Shown piece by piece: positions 16,401 through 25,140 of a DNA stretch of 64,000 nt. A program made the translations under genes and the position numbers. Origin of the DNA: Paenibacillus sp. FSL R5-0912 (GTDB lineage: Bacteria > Bacillota > Bacilli > Paenibacillales > Paenibacillaceae); NCBI RefSeq assembly GCF_000758605.1, contig NZ_CP009282.1, positions 7,564,001-7,628,000 of the forward strand, read 5' to 3'. How positions within the stretch are numbered: the first letter of the stretch is position 1; the number at the start of each line of letters is the position of its first letter. The notes under the pieces were generated by a model. The model was not told the DNA's origin. It did not search any database and saw only the letters and a program-made list of their open reading frames with translations.

Positions 16401-18014
16401 TTAACCCCTCCCGTTCTCTACCAGATGATCTACAGCAGCCTGCTCTATCGCCAGACCTTCGGTGTAACGTTCCATGAACAATTCGAAGCCAGCAACATCA
16501 GCTGCATCCGGATGGATGACTTGTCCTTCCACATCCTTAAATACCTTGTGGTCAAGGAAGTCATCAAGACGCTCCTGCTGCTCTTTGTTCTGCATGTAGG
16601 AGGCCAGAATCGCCATCCCCCATGCGCCGCCTTCTCCGGCTGTTGCCATGACAGAGACAGGGACGTTCATTGCAGCGGCTACGATTTTCTGGCCGACAAC
16701 AGGGGTTTTGAATAACCCGCCGTGGGCCAGAATGCTGTCGATCGACACTTGCTCCTGCTTGGTCAGAATATCCATTCCGATCTTCAGCGCACCAAAAGCG
16801 GAGAATAAATGCGTCCGCATGAAGTTGGCCAGATTGAACCGGCTCTCAGGTGAGCGTACAAACAACGGCCGGCCTTTCTCAATCCCGGTAATATTCTCCC
16901 CGGAGAAATACCCGTAGCTCAGCAGACCACCGCCATCGGCATCCGCCTCCAGTGCTTTATTGAACAGGACACTGAACAGCTGGCCGGGGTCAGACTTAAA
17001 GCCCATCGCTTCCGAGAATTCACGGAACAAGCCGATCCAGGCGTTGAGATCACTGGAACAGTTGTTGGCATGAACCATGCCGACCGGACTGCCGTCTGGT
17101 GTCGTTACCATATCAATCTCCGGATATACGGCTGTAAGATCCTTCTCCAGCACGATCATTGCAAACACGGAAGTGCCTACGGAGATGTTGCCGGTCCGTT
17201 TGCGGACACTGTTCGTAGCGACCATTCCTGTTCCGGCGTCACCTTCCGGAGGACACAGCGGAATACCCGGCTGCAGATCCCCGGACGCATCCAGAATTAA
17301 CGCACCCGCTTCAGTTAATAGCCCTGCCTGCTCACCCGCAGTATACACTTTAGGGAGAATATCTTTCAGCTTCCAAGGATAGCCCTTGTCTGCAATGAGT
17401 TCATCGAACTGTGCAACCATCGCTGCATTGTAATCCTGCATGGCCTCATCTATCGGGAACACCCCCGAAGCATCGCCGATCCCGATCGCCTTGCTGCCGG
17501 TCAGCAGCCAGTGAATATACCCGCCCAGCGTTGTTACGAACTCCGCCTGAGGCACATGCTCTTCCCCGTTCAGTATCGCCTGATACAGGTGCGCTATGGT
17601 CCAGCGTTCAGGGATGTTGAACTGGAAGACATCCGTTAATTCTTTGGCCGCAGCACCGGTTGTTGCATTACGCCAGGTCCGGAACGGAACCAGCAGCCCG
17701 CCTTCGCTGTCAAAAGCCATATATCCGTGCATCATTGCCGAGAACCCGATAGAACCGACGGTCGTAAGCGTAACACCGTATTTCTGCTGGACCTCCTGCT
17801 TCAGTTCATGGTAAGCCTCCTGCAGGCCCTTAATAATGTCTGTCAAATGATACGTCCAGTACCCGCCCTCAAGCAGATTCTCCCACTCAAAGCTTCCGGA
17901 TGCGATGGTCTCAAAACGCTGATCAATCAGTACTGCCTTGATACGTGTGGATCCAAATTCGATACCCAGTGAAGTTTCTCCCTTAAGTACCGCTTGCCCG
18001 ATGTTCTGATCCAT
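16401..18014 (-). CDS. araB: L-ribulokinase (FGGY family)
   Basis: A 537-residue FGGY-family sugar kinase with the N-terminal phosphate motif LGIEFGSTRIKAVLID, the central GNISVGTSVFAM adenosine-side block and the C-terminal ATAGEGGAWGMAILA motif. Its operon position identifies it as the ribulokinase, although it resembles the Lactobacillus/Clostridium-type enzyme more than E. coli AraB. The start is either ATG 18014 (ten bases from GGAG) or GTG 18020 (four bases). It is the first gene of the ara operon, behind the promoter at 18090-18118. Confidence 0.88.
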   Translation of the reverse strand: MDQNIGQAVLKGETSLGIEFGSTRIKAVLIDQRFETIASGSFEWENLLEGGYWTYHLTDIIKGLQEAYHELKQEVQQKYGVTLTTVGSIGFSAMMHGYMAFDSEGGLLVPFRTWRNATTGAAAKELTDVFQFNIPERWTIAHLYQAILNGEEHVPQAEFVTTLGGYIHWLLTGSKAIGIGDASGVFPIDEAMQDYNAAMVAQFDELIADKGYPWKLKDILPKVYTAGEQAGLLTEAGALILDASGDLQPGIPLCPPEGDAGTGMVATNSVRKRTGNISVGTSVFAMIVLEKDLTAVYPEIDMVTTPDGSPVGMVHANNCSSDLNAWIGLFREFSEAMGFKSDPGQLFSVLFNKALEADADGGGLLSYGYFSGENITGIEKGRPLFVRSPESRFNLANFMRTHLFSAFGALKIGMDILTKQEQVSIDSILAHGGLFKTPVVGQKIVAAAMNVPVSVMATAGEGGAWGMAILASYMQNKEQQERLDDFLDHKVFKDVEGQVIHPDAADVAGFELFMERYTEGLAIEQAAVDHLVENGRG

Positions 18015-18089
18015 GCCCACGTTACTCCTCTCTGAACCAAACTGTTATAATAGAAATGGAAAGAAGGCGCTTCCTTTATTAACAGACTT

Positions 18090-18118
18090 AGTATATTTTT
18101 TGTTCGTACATTTGTCAA
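18090..18118 (-). promoter_or_regulatory. araBDA promoter with AraR box in the spacer
   Basis: On the minus strand, TTGACA (18113-18118), a 17-base spacer and TATACT (18090-18095) form a near-consensus SigA promoter. The spacer holds TGTACGAACA (within 18098-18113), close to the B. subtilis AraR operator core TTGTACGTACAA. Binding there would block RNA polymerase. Confidence 0.8.
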
Positions 18119-18129
18119 CATTACATACA

Positions 18130-18146
18130 AGATATACATACAAATT
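18130..18146. promoter_or_regulatory. Second candidate AraR box upstream of araB
   Basis: On the minus strand this reads AATTTGTATGTATATC, a degenerate AraR box. Its centre is about 33 bp (three helical turns) from the box in the promoter spacer, as expected for cooperative AraR binding. Confidence 0.55.
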
Positions 18147-18224
18147 TTACAGTGAGAGATCCTTATTTCCCTTGAAACGCTTATACATAGTAGACATCGG
18201 ATTATAATAACGATATATTCATAC

Positions 18225-18244
18225 TATAATGTGTACGTACAACT
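18225..18244 (+). promoter_or_regulatory. araR -10 element with overlapping AraR operator
   Basis: TATAAT (18225-18230) is followed at once by TGTGTACGTACAAC, with the palindromic core GTACGTAC at 18233-18240. This matches the AraR operator, covers the expected start site and points to autorepression. The -35 (TTATAA, 18202-18207) is poor. Confidence 0.75.
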
Positions 18245-18277
18245 ATTGCGAATATACCGATTCGTATATGAACAACC

Positions 18278-19381
18278 ATGAAAGAAGTGAGCCGGGTGAG
18301 AACCAAATACCAGATTATTTTTGATGATATAAAAAGCAATATACTGTCAGGAACCTATAGTGTGGGCGAGCAGATTCCAACAGAATTAGCCTTTCAGGAC
18401 ACCTATGGTGTGAGCCGGCAAACCGTCCGGAAGGCAATCCTGGAGCTATCCAACGAGGGCTTTCTAAGAAGCGAGAAGGGATCAGGCACCTATGTAAGCA
18501 ACCAGTTCCGGTCCAAATCAGGGGGCAACCCCAATAATAAAACCATCGGTGTCATCACGACCTACCTCTCAGATTACATCTTCCCTTCCATCATCCGCGG
18601 GATTGAGAGCAGACTGAATGAGGATAATTATTCGCTGCTGCTCGCCAGTACCAATAATGATGTCGCCCAGGAGAAGAAGGCGCTGGAGATGATGCTGTCC
18701 TTCGGCGTTGAAGGTCTGATTATTGAGCCTACCAAAAGCAATCTGTACAACCCCAATATTGCCTACTATCTGTCGTTCAAAGAACAGGATGTCCCGTTTA
18801 TCATGATTAATGCTTATTATGAAGAACTGGAGGTGCCTTTCTTCTGCCTTGATGATGTGCAGTCCAGTTACCTGGCGACCAAAGAGCTGATCTCCAAGGG
18901 TCATACCCAGATCGGTATTATTGCCAAAATGGATGACCTGCAAGGCAAATACCGCATGAAGGGTTATATCAAAGCGCTAGGAGAAGCCAAATTACGCTTT
19001 CACCCCGAGCAGGTGCTGTCCTTCGATACCGAGTCCAAGCAAGCCCTGTCAGAGAACCTGAAGCAGTTCCTGACCGATAACAGAGAGGTATTAACAGCTA
19101 TTGTCTGCTATAACGATGAGGTTGGCCTGGAAGTCGTAAATGTGTGCAGACAGCTGGAGATTTCGATTCCGGAGGATCTATCAATTATTGGCCAGGATAA
19201 TTCTTATATCGCCAAAAATGCGGGCATCAAGCTCACGACCTTAACCCATCCGCAGGAGCAGATGGGCCGTGATGCCGCTGAGTGGGTTATTAAAAAGCTG
19301 CAGGGGAAGAAGGATTTGCGGAACAGCACCTATTATCAGCCTGTGCTGATTGAGGGGGAGACGGTAAGGGCGCTGGATTAG
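18278..19381 (+). CDS. araR: Arabinose operon repressor AraR (GntR/LacI chimera)
   Basis: A 367-residue regulator with a GntR-type winged helix (residues 10-75; YSVGEQIPTELAFQDTYGVS then RQTVRKAILEL) joined to a LacI-type periplasmic-binding-like effector domain (NKTIGVITTYLSDYIFPSII onward). That domain pairing is the signature of AraR. L-arabinose should release it from the operators at 18098-18146 and 18229-18244, derepressing araBDA. It is divergent from araB. The start could be ATG 18278 (no clear ribosome site) or GTG 18296 (after AAGAAGTGAG). Confidence 0.92.
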   Translation: MKEVSRVRTKYQIIFDDIKSNILSGTYSVGEQIPTELAFQDTYGVSRQTVRKAILELSNEGFLRSEKGSGTYVSNQFRSKSGGNPNNKTIGVITTYLSDYIFPSIIRGIESRLNEDNYSLLLASTNNDVAQEKKALEMMLSFGVEGLIIEPTKSNLYNPNIAYYLSFKEQDVPFIMINAYYEELEVPFFCLDDVQSSYLATKELISKGHTQIGIIAKMDDLQGKYRMKGYIKALGEAKLRFHPEQVLSFDTESKQALSENLKQFLTDNREVLTAIVCYNDEVGLEVVNVCRQLEISIPEDLSIIGQDNSYIAKNAGIKLTTLTHPQEQMGRDAAEWVIKKLQGKKDLRNSTYYQPVLIEGETVRALD

Positions 19382-19517
19382 ACGGCTTTGTCGGCTCCTG
19401 GCTGGGTACCAAGCTACTGGGGCCGAGGGTCCCGTTGGTGCCGGGGAATCCTCCCTTATCCTTATAGAATCCTTAGAATCTCCTCTTAGACTGTGGAGAT
19501 AGAAAGGATGATATACT

Positions 19518-20234
19518 ATGCGGGACATGATTCTGGAAACCGAGAATCTATGCAAAAGCTTCAAGCACCAAACCGTTGTGAGCAATGTATCACTTGCTGT
19601 ACCGCGCAACTCGATCTATGGACTGCTTGGTCCGAATGGCGCCGGCAAATCCACAACACTCAAAATGTTCGCAGGCATGCTGCGCCCCGATTCCGGCAGT
19701 ATCCGCATTCAAGGGCATGATTGGACCCGCAAGGACTTACGCAGAATTGGCGTACTGATTGAGGCGCCGCCGCTATATGAGAACCTGACCGCCCGGGAGA
19801 ATCTCAAGGTGCGCACACTCGCCCTAGGATTACCGCAGTCCCGGATCGAAGAGGTGCTCACCACCGTGGATTTGGCCCGGACGGGGAAGAAACGTGCCGG
19901 ACAATTCTCCATGGGGATGAAGCAGCGGCTCGGCATCGCGATTGCACTTCTGAATCAGCCGGAGCTGCTCATTCTGGACGAACCGACCAACGGGCTAGAC
20001 CCTATCGGGATTCAGGAGCTGCGGGAGCTGATCCGTTCCTTCCCCGGGCAGGGAATCACTGTCATCCTCTCAAGTCATATGCTCTCCGAGGTCGAACAGG
20101 TAGCCGATCAGATCGGGATTATCGCCGGCGGAGTGCTGGGATATCAGGGTGCCATTCCCCACGGCCAAGAGCTGGAAGCCTTGTTCATGCAGGTGGCAGC
20201 AGCAGGCCGGAGGGAGGTTGCGCCGCATGCTTAG
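19518..20234 (+). CDS. Lantibiotic-immunity-type ABC transporter ATP-binding protein (SpaF/CprA-like)
   Basis: A 238-residue ATPase with Walker A GPNGAGKST, signature FSMGMKQRL, Walker B LLILDEPTNGLDP and the switch His in SSHM. It matches the LanF group that powers export of lantibiotics from the membrane. The next gene starts inside its last codons (8-base overlap). Genes F, E, G, R and K form one tight operon. The AT-richer upstream stretch 19455-19490 has repeated CTTA(G/T)A elements that could be sites for the response regulator, but this is weak. ATG 19518 follows AAAGGA by ten bases. Confidence 0.88.
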   Translation: MRDMILETENLCKSFKHQTVVSNVSLAVPRNSIYGLLGPNGAGKSTTLKMFAGMLRPDSGSIRIQGHDWTRKDLRRIGVLIEAPPLYENLTARENLKVRTLALGLPQSRIEEVLTTVDLARTGKKRAGQFSMGMKQRLGIAIALLNQPELLILDEPTNGLDPIGIQELRELIRSFPGQGITVILSSHMLSEVEQVADQIGIIAGGVLGYQGAIPHGQELEALFMQVAAAGRREVAPHA

Positions 20235-20955
20235 TCATATTAGGGCTGAACGTTTAAAATGGCGGCGCACCTTCATCCCCAGTCTGGTCTGGATCGCCCC
20301 TGTATTCACGATGCTGCTGTGTGCCATTCTAATGGGCGGACGCTATTTTCAGACCGGGGCTTATAACTGGTGGTACACCATGCTCTTGCCGGGGGCGTTG
20401 ACACTCACTTGTTCACTGGCTCTGCATAAGGATGCCAAGATGAAATACCGCGGACTGCTGGCACTTCCCGTGGATCCGAAGATCCTCTGGGCCGGGAAAA
20501 TCATCGCCTGTGCGCAGTGGCTGTCCGCGGCTGTCCTCCTGTTCCTGATTGGCATTACAGCAGGGGGAATGCTGTTTGGCCAGACCCTTCCATTGCTAAG
20601 CAGCCTGGCCGGCAGCGCGCTGATCTTCATTACGTTTCTGTGGCAGATTCCACTGTGTCTGTTCCTGGCCGCACGGCTTGGATTATTCGCCGCTGTTCTG
20701 CTTAATATGTTCGGCACTGTCGTGGGTGTGGTTACCTTCGATGCCGGAGGACTGTGGGATTACATCCCGTATACGATTACTTTCAGACTCATGTGCCCGG
20801 TGCTGTCCATCCTGCCGAACGGCCTCCCGGTACCGGCGGACAGTCCGCTGAGAAGCACAGACATGATTCTGGCGGATGTACTGGTCTCCCTGGTCTGGTT
20901 CGGATTACTGTTCCTGCTTACTGCACTATGGTTCCATAAGCAGGAGGCGAAGTAA
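20227..20955 (+). CDS. Lantibiotic-immunity ABC permease, SpaE/MutE type
   Basis: A 242-residue permease with six hydrophobic segments. It begins MLSHIRAERLKWRRTF, the usual opening of LanE permeases, and contains the QIPLCLFLAARLG helix typical of the group. Together with the next permease and the upstream ATPase it would form a LanFEG pump. The longer open frame from 20149 lies inside the ATPase gene and is not used. It is translationally coupled to that gene by overlap. Confidence 0.85.
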   Translation: MLSHIRAERLKWRRTFIPSLVWIAPVFTMLLCAILMGGRYFQTGAYNWWYTMLLPGALTLTCSLALHKDAKMKYRGLLALPVDPKILWAGKIIACAQWLSAAVLLFLIGITAGGMLFGQTLPLLSSLAGSALIFITFLWQIPLCLFLAARLGLFAAVLLNMFGTVVGVVTFDAGGLWDYIPYTITFRLMCPVLSILPNGLPVPADSPLRSTDMILADVLVSLVWFGLLFLLTALWFHKQEAK

Positions 20956-20956
20956 C

Positions 20957-21715
20957 ATGGCCACACTACTGGGATTGCTGCGGGCGGATCTGCTCAAAAC
21001 CCGGCACACACCGTTTCTGCTGATTCATCTGCTGGCCCCCTTAACCGGAGCTGCCGTGTTCCTGGCCTACTATTCTTACTCCCCATGGAGCGCCTCAGAT
21101 AAGGCATTGGCGTTCATGCAGTCTCTGGGCTGTGCCCTTCCTGCCTTGATCGGGCTCGTCTGCTCCATGGCGGCGGAACAGGAAGCGAATGCAGGACAGT
21201 ATCAAGCAATGCTTGCTGTACCTGCAGCCAGAATCACAACCTATATAAGTAAGCTGCTGCTCCTGTTGTGTTTTGGCCTCGGAGCCGTCCTGTTCGCTTA
21301 CAGCCTTTTTGGCCTGGGCTTTAGCAGAATTCTGCAGCAGGACAGACTGGGATTACCCTTTTACCTCACCGGGGCGGTTATTCTGTTCGGGAGCAATATA
21401 TTTCTATACCTGCTTCACCTGACAGCCAGCCTGCAATTTGGCCGGGGGGCTTCTATTGGAACAGGGCTTGCGGGAAGTCTGGTGTCCGCCTTAATGCTCA
21501 CCGGACTGGGCGATTCGATCTGGCCCTATATCCCCTTCGCCTGGGGTGTCCGCTTCATCTCTTTATGGACAATCCACGCTTCCGGTATTTCGTTATCCCC
21601 TGCCGTATCCGGCCTGAATACCGGAATTGCCGTCTGCATATCAGGAACAATCACCGCTTCCCTGGTATGCCTCTTATGGTTCAGGCGCTGGGAAGGACGA
21701 TCAACGGAGAATTAG
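20957..21715 (+). CDS. Lantibiotic-immunity ABC permease, SpaG/MutG type
   Basis: A 252-residue permease with six membrane segments, starting MATLLGLLRADLLKTRHTP, as in LanG/MutG proteins. It starts one base after the SpaE-like stop, with AGGAGG upstream (20942-20947). It completes the F-E-G transporter. No lantibiotic precursor, LanB/LanC/LanM or LanI lipoprotein gene is found on either side, so the transporter probably protects against peptides made by other bacteria. Confidence 0.85.
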   Translation: MATLLGLLRADLLKTRHTPFLLIHLLAPLTGAAVFLAYYSYSPWSASDKALAFMQSLGCALPALIGLVCSMAAEQEANAGQYQAMLAVPAARITTYISKLLLLLCFGLGAVLFAYSLFGLGFSRILQQDRLGLPFYLTGAVILFGSNIFLYLLHLTASLQFGRGASIGTGLAGSLVSALMLTGLGDSIWPYIPFAWGVRFISLWTIHASGISLSPAVSGLNTGIAVCISGTITASLVCLLWFRRWEGRSTEN

Positions 21716-21744
21716 ACCTACAACTTATAATTGAGGGAATGAAT

Positions 21745-22407
21745 ATGGCCAAAATACTCGTAGTAGACGATGAGCCCGCTATCCTGTCGCTGATTCGCAA
21801 TGCACTCCGTACGGATCAGCACCTGGTGACGGTGATCTCTGATTCCACCCAGGTGCGCCAGTCCGACCTTGGCGCATACGATCTTATTTTGCTGGATGTC
21901 ATGATGCCGGGGGTGGACGGCTTTTCCCTTTGCCGGGAGATCCGCGGGGCAGTGGATTGCCCCATTCTTTTTGTAACGGCCAAAACACAGGAAAGCGATC
22001 TGATGTACGGCCTGGGCCTGGGAGCAGATGATTATATTGTGAAGCCCTTTGGTATAGGGGCGCTGCGTGCACGGATTGATGCCCACCTCAGGCGGGAGGG
22101 CAGGGAGAAGCGGAAGGTGCTGTATATGGAGAACGTACATTTCAATCTCTCCGGCAAAGAGCTGTTTGTCCAGGCGGACAAGGTGTCTCTGACCAAAAGC
22201 GAATATGAAATCTGCGAATTCCTGGCCCGCAGCCGCGGACAGGTCTTCTCCAAGGAACATATCTATGAAGCGGTCTTCGGGTATGACGGGGAAAGCGACA
22301 GCAGCGCTATTACGGAGCATATTAAGAATATCCGGGCCAAGCTGAGCAAATATGGAATGGATGTCATTGAGACCATCTGGGGGATCGGATATAAGTGGAA
22401 GCTGTAA
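21745..22407 (+). CDS. OmpR-type response regulator, SpaR-like
   Basis: A 220-residue regulator, the same length as SpaR: REC domain (DDE acidic pair, Asp in LILLDVMMPGVDG, Thr in VTAKTQ, Lys in YIVKPFG) and a winged helix (LTKSEYEICEFLARSRGQVFS to IETIWGIGYKWKL). ATG 21745 lies seven bases from GAGGG, so it is preferred over ATG 21739 and over longer frames reaching into the permease gene. It overlaps the kinase start by 13 bases and probably activates the upstream transporter genes. Confidence 0.88.
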   Translation: MAKILVVDDEPAILSLIRNALRTDQHLVTVISDSTQVRQSDLGAYDLILLDVMMPGVDGFSLCREIRGAVDCPILFVTAKTQESDLMYGLGLGADDYIVKPFGIGALRARIDAHLRREGREKRKVLYMENVHFNLSGKELFVQADKVSLTKSEYEICEFLARSRGQVFSKEHIYEAVFGYDGESDSSAITEHIKNIRAKLSKYGMDVIETIWGIGYKWKL

Positions 22408-23774
22408 AATTAACCAAAACCGTACGCCTTCGCACCTTTTTCCTGCAGTACCTTCTGTTCTTAAGCCTGGGAACGATCCTGCTGCTGGGCGTGCTACTCG
22501 GCCTGTTCGCGCTGGCTTTTGCCTGGGATGCCGTGCTGCCGGCAAACTATGCCGAGAAGGAGATTGCAGCGTTCAAGGAACGGCTTACCTCAAGCGAAGC
22601 AGTAACGCCGCAGATGGTTCCGGACAGGGTCGATTATACCGTGTTCACCGGGGATGGGGAACTGCTGGCCGGTAATCTGAAACGCCAGGAAGCAGTACAT
22701 GCCTGGGAAATCGTGCAGCATGGGGATAGTCAGGGCTCTCATTTCTATACAACCGCCCGGCACGGGCAGGAAATCTGGATATTCCGTTATAGCTTAACGC
22801 CGCAGTACGCCTCTTCCCTGATGCGCAGCTATCTGCCGAATCCTCAGCTGCTGGCCATCCTGCTCTTCATCTTCGGTATTTTGCTCCAGGCCGCCCTGCT
22901 CGCCGCTCTGTTCGGCAGCAGACTGTCGAAGAAAATGGCCGGGCTGCAGGAAGCGACCGGGCACATCCAGCGTGAGAATCTGGAGTTCACCATTAAGCCC
23001 TCCGGAATCCGCGAGATCGATGAGGTACTGGCCTCCCTGGACCGGATGAAGGAAGCCCTGAATACCTCGCTTAAGCGGCAGTGGGAGCTGGAACGTTCCC
23101 GCAGAGAACAGATTTCCGCGCTGGCCCACGACATTAAGACACCGCTCACCATCATCCGGGGAAACGCAGAGCTGCTGCAGGAGACCTCACAGGATGATGC
23201 CCAGCGGGAGTATAACAGTTATATTCTCCGCAGCGCCGGGGACATCGAAGCCTTCGTTCAGGAGGTTATTGATCTGTCCAGCCTGCAGGCTGGAGCGGAG
23301 CGCCGGGAATCCCTTGTGCCAACAGGGGGAATTATTGAAGAGTTGGAGCTGCAGCTGAAGGCCCTCTCCTCCGGGAAGAACCTGCATACCTCTGTCCAGA
23401 AGAAAAACCTGCCCGAGTTCCTCTTCATTAATAAAGAGCTGCTGCTGCGGGGGATTGTTAACGTGCTCGCGAATGCGGCAGAGCATACACCTCCGCAGGG
23501 AAGCATCGGTCTGCTCGTGCAGGGCGGTGCTGATACTGTTCATTTCATGATTACTGATACCGGCCGCGGCTTCTCGCAGGCTGATCTGAAAGAAGCAACC
23601 CATCAGTTCTACAGGGGCGACCGGAGCCGAAGCTCCGGCAACCATCACGGGATGGGGCTCTACATTGCCCGGTCTGTGGCCGAGCAGCACGGGGGCAGCC
23701 TTAGTCTGGATAATGTATCCCCCTCCGGCGGAGGGAAGGTGACCCTGAGCATTTCACAAATCAAGCAACCCTGA
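22395..23774 (+). CDS. Sensor histidine kinase, SpaK/NisK-like
   Basis: A 459-residue kinase, matching SpaK in length: two membrane helices (about 18-45 and 150-175) around a ~105-residue extracellular domain, HAMP-like segment, H-box ALAHDIKTPLTIIRGN, N-box NVLANAAEHT, and G-boxes DTGRGF and HHGMGLYIA. In SpaK/NisK the outer domain binds the lantibiotic itself; here the inducer is unknown. GTG 22395 starts inside the regulator gene. It ends the operon; a hairpin at 23767-23795 overlaps its stop. Confidence 0.88.
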   Translation: MEAVKLTKTVRLRTFFLQYLLFLSLGTILLLGVLLGLFALAFAWDAVLPANYAEKEIAAFKERLTSSEAVTPQMVPDRVDYTVFTGDGELLAGNLKRQEAVHAWEIVQHGDSQGSHFYTTARHGQEIWIFRYSLTPQYASSLMRSYLPNPQLLAILLFIFGILLQAALLAALFGSRLSKKMAGLQEATGHIQRENLEFTIKPSGIREIDEVLASLDRMKEALNTSLKRQWELERSRREQISALAHDIKTPLTIIRGNAELLQETSQDDAQREYNSYILRSAGDIEAFVQEVIDLSSLQAGAERRESLVPTGGIIEELELQLKALSSGKNLHTSVQKKNLPEFLFINKELLLRGIVNVLANAAEHTPPQGSIGLLVQGGADTVHFMITDTGRGFSQADLKEATHQFYRGDRSRSSGNHHGMGLYIARSVAEQHGGSLSLDNVSPSGGGKVTLSISQIKQP

Positions 23775-23795
23775 TTCTCCTTGAGAATTGGGGTT
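23767..23795. terminator. Possible terminator hairpin between convergent genes
   Basis: AACCCTGATTCTC pairs with GAGAATTGGGGTT (two G-T pairs) around CTT, then ACTTAATTT. It overlaps the kinase stop and precedes the convergent VOC gene. The T-run is imperfect. Confidence 0.55.
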
Positions 23796-23797
23796 AC

Positions 23798-24184
23798 TTA
23801 ATTTACCGCAAAGAGGGAATGTATATTGCCTTCCGGATCTGCAAAAAAACCCGTGGTGTGTCCCCAGGGCACCACCTTCGGCGCTGTGATTCCTGTAGCC
23901 CCTTTTGCAACAAATTCATCGTATCTAGTGTAGACATCCTCAGGAGAGTCACATTCGAAGTTAAGCTCAAAGGCCTGTCCTTTACGCTCCTCTGCGTAGG
24001 AGTGATGACCGTTCGTGTTATCCGCCATTAAGGGTGCTGAGAATATCGCTAGACGAACACCGTCATTCTCAAATTCAGCATAGTGATCCTCTTCAACAAT
24101 AGCCTTAAATCCCAGAACATCACGATAGAAGCCAGTCATTCCAGCAACATCCAGGGCCAAAACCGTAATTCCTTCTAATTTCAC
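23798..24184 (-). CDS. VOC family protein (glyoxalase/bleomycin-resistance fold)
   Basis: A 128-residue single-domain VOC protein. The first half begins KLEGITVLALDVAGMTGFYRDVLGF and the second ends with the metal-site strand FFADPEGNIHSLFAVN. It probably binds a metal and a small ligand; the substrate is unknown. GTG 24184 sits five bases after AGGGG; GTG 24190 would leave no spacing. It overlaps the end of the Nudix gene, so it is translationally coupled to the NAD-salvage operon. A degenerate second copy of its 3' part lies at 27055-27205. Confidence 0.82.
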   Translation of the reverse strand: MKLEGITVLALDVAGMTGFYRDVLGFKAIVEEDHYAEFENDGVRLAIFSAPLMADNTNGHHSYAEERKGQAFELNFECDSPEDVYTRYDEFVAKGATGITAPKVVPWGHTTGFFADPEGNIHSLFAVN

Positions 24185-24186
24185 TC

Positions 24187-25113
24187 TCACCCCTGTAACT
24201 CCACCCTTCTATCTTCATTGTCCTGTATCTTGATCCAGTCTCTCTGATACAACCGGGAAGGCGATTGTCCGGCAATATCCGTGGAGTGGCCAGTCTCAGC
24301 CACGAGACCCGCCACCTTGTCCCGGAAGCCAGCCTCCGGCAGTTCTCTGTCCAGAATCGCCTCGTACACTTTCTGTAGTTCCTGTAAGGTAAACAGCTTA
24401 GGCATTAAGTGCAGCGCGATGCCGGTCTGCTCCGTTTCTTGGCGCAGCCGTTCGATGGCGCGGGCAATGATTTTCCCGTGATCAAAAGCAAGCCCGTCAT
24501 TGGACTGGATCGAGTAAGTGACTGACCTGGAGGCCGGCTTGGCTGTCACCGTACGGTCTATAACCACCGTCAGTTCTCCCTCTCCGGCACCCAGCTTAAG
24601 CTCGTAAGTAAAGGTTCCGATGTATCCTTCTTCCAGCAGCTCTTTGTGCTCCCTTACAAGCCGGTAGCTTACCGTGAACCAGGCCGCGTCTTCGGCATCA
24701 TCCCCCGCCTGCAGCTGGATCCGGCTGCTGTCAATCAGGGCCATATAGCTGCTGCTCATCACCCAGGTACGGGGGTCGCGCCCGGGATCGGTAACGGTAT
24801 AGAGCTGCTCCAGATATACATCAGCAACGCCGGTCTCCTCATACAGTTCACGCGCAGCCGCCTGCTCCCCGGTCTCATCCGGCTGGATGAAGCCGCCCGG
24901 CAGCGCCCAACATCCCAGGCAGGGATGCCCTCCCCGGCGGATCAGCAGAATTCGCAGCTCTTTGTCCTGGAGCTTGAGAGAGTCGTCTGCCTCCTTGTCC
25001 GTGACCGTAAAAACCACCATATCCGCCGCCACCGAAGGCCGCTCATAATCTCCTGCCCGGTATCGCTCCAGAAATTCACGTTCTGTAAGTCCATTATGAT
25101 CTAACAATTCCAA
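24187..25113 (-). CDS. Nudix hydrolase with C-terminal winged helix, NrtR-like
   Basis: A 308-residue protein with a Nudix domain and an intact Nudix box, G(x5)E(x7)REL(x)EE(x)G, at GGFIQPDETGEQAAARELYE. This is followed by a C-terminal winged-helix-like region (LMPKLFTLQELQKVYEAIL to SRLYQRDW). That pairing is typical of NrtR, a repressor of NAD genes that senses ADP-ribose; an intact Nudix box also allows real ADP-ribose pyrophosphatase activity. It sits 27 bases after nadR in pnuC-nadR-nrtR order. Start is TTG 25113, nine bases after GGGAGG. Confidence 0.82.
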   Translation of the reverse strand: MELLDHNGLTEREFLERYRAGDYERPSVAADMVVFTVTDKEADDSLKLQDKELRILLIRRGGHPCLGCWALPGGFIQPDETGEQAAARELYEETGVADVYLEQLYTVTDPGRDPRTWVMSSSYMALIDSSRIQLQAGDDAEDAAWFTVSYRLVREHKELLEEGYIGTFTYELKLGAGEGELTVVIDRTVTAKPASRSVTYSIQSNDGLAFDHGKIIARAIERLRQETEQTGIALHLMPKLFTLQELQKVYEAILDRELPEAGFRDKVAGLVAETGHSTDIAGQSPSRLYQRDWIKIQDNEDRRVELQG

Positions 25114-25140
25114 GCGTCTTCGCCTCCCGGATTCATTGTT

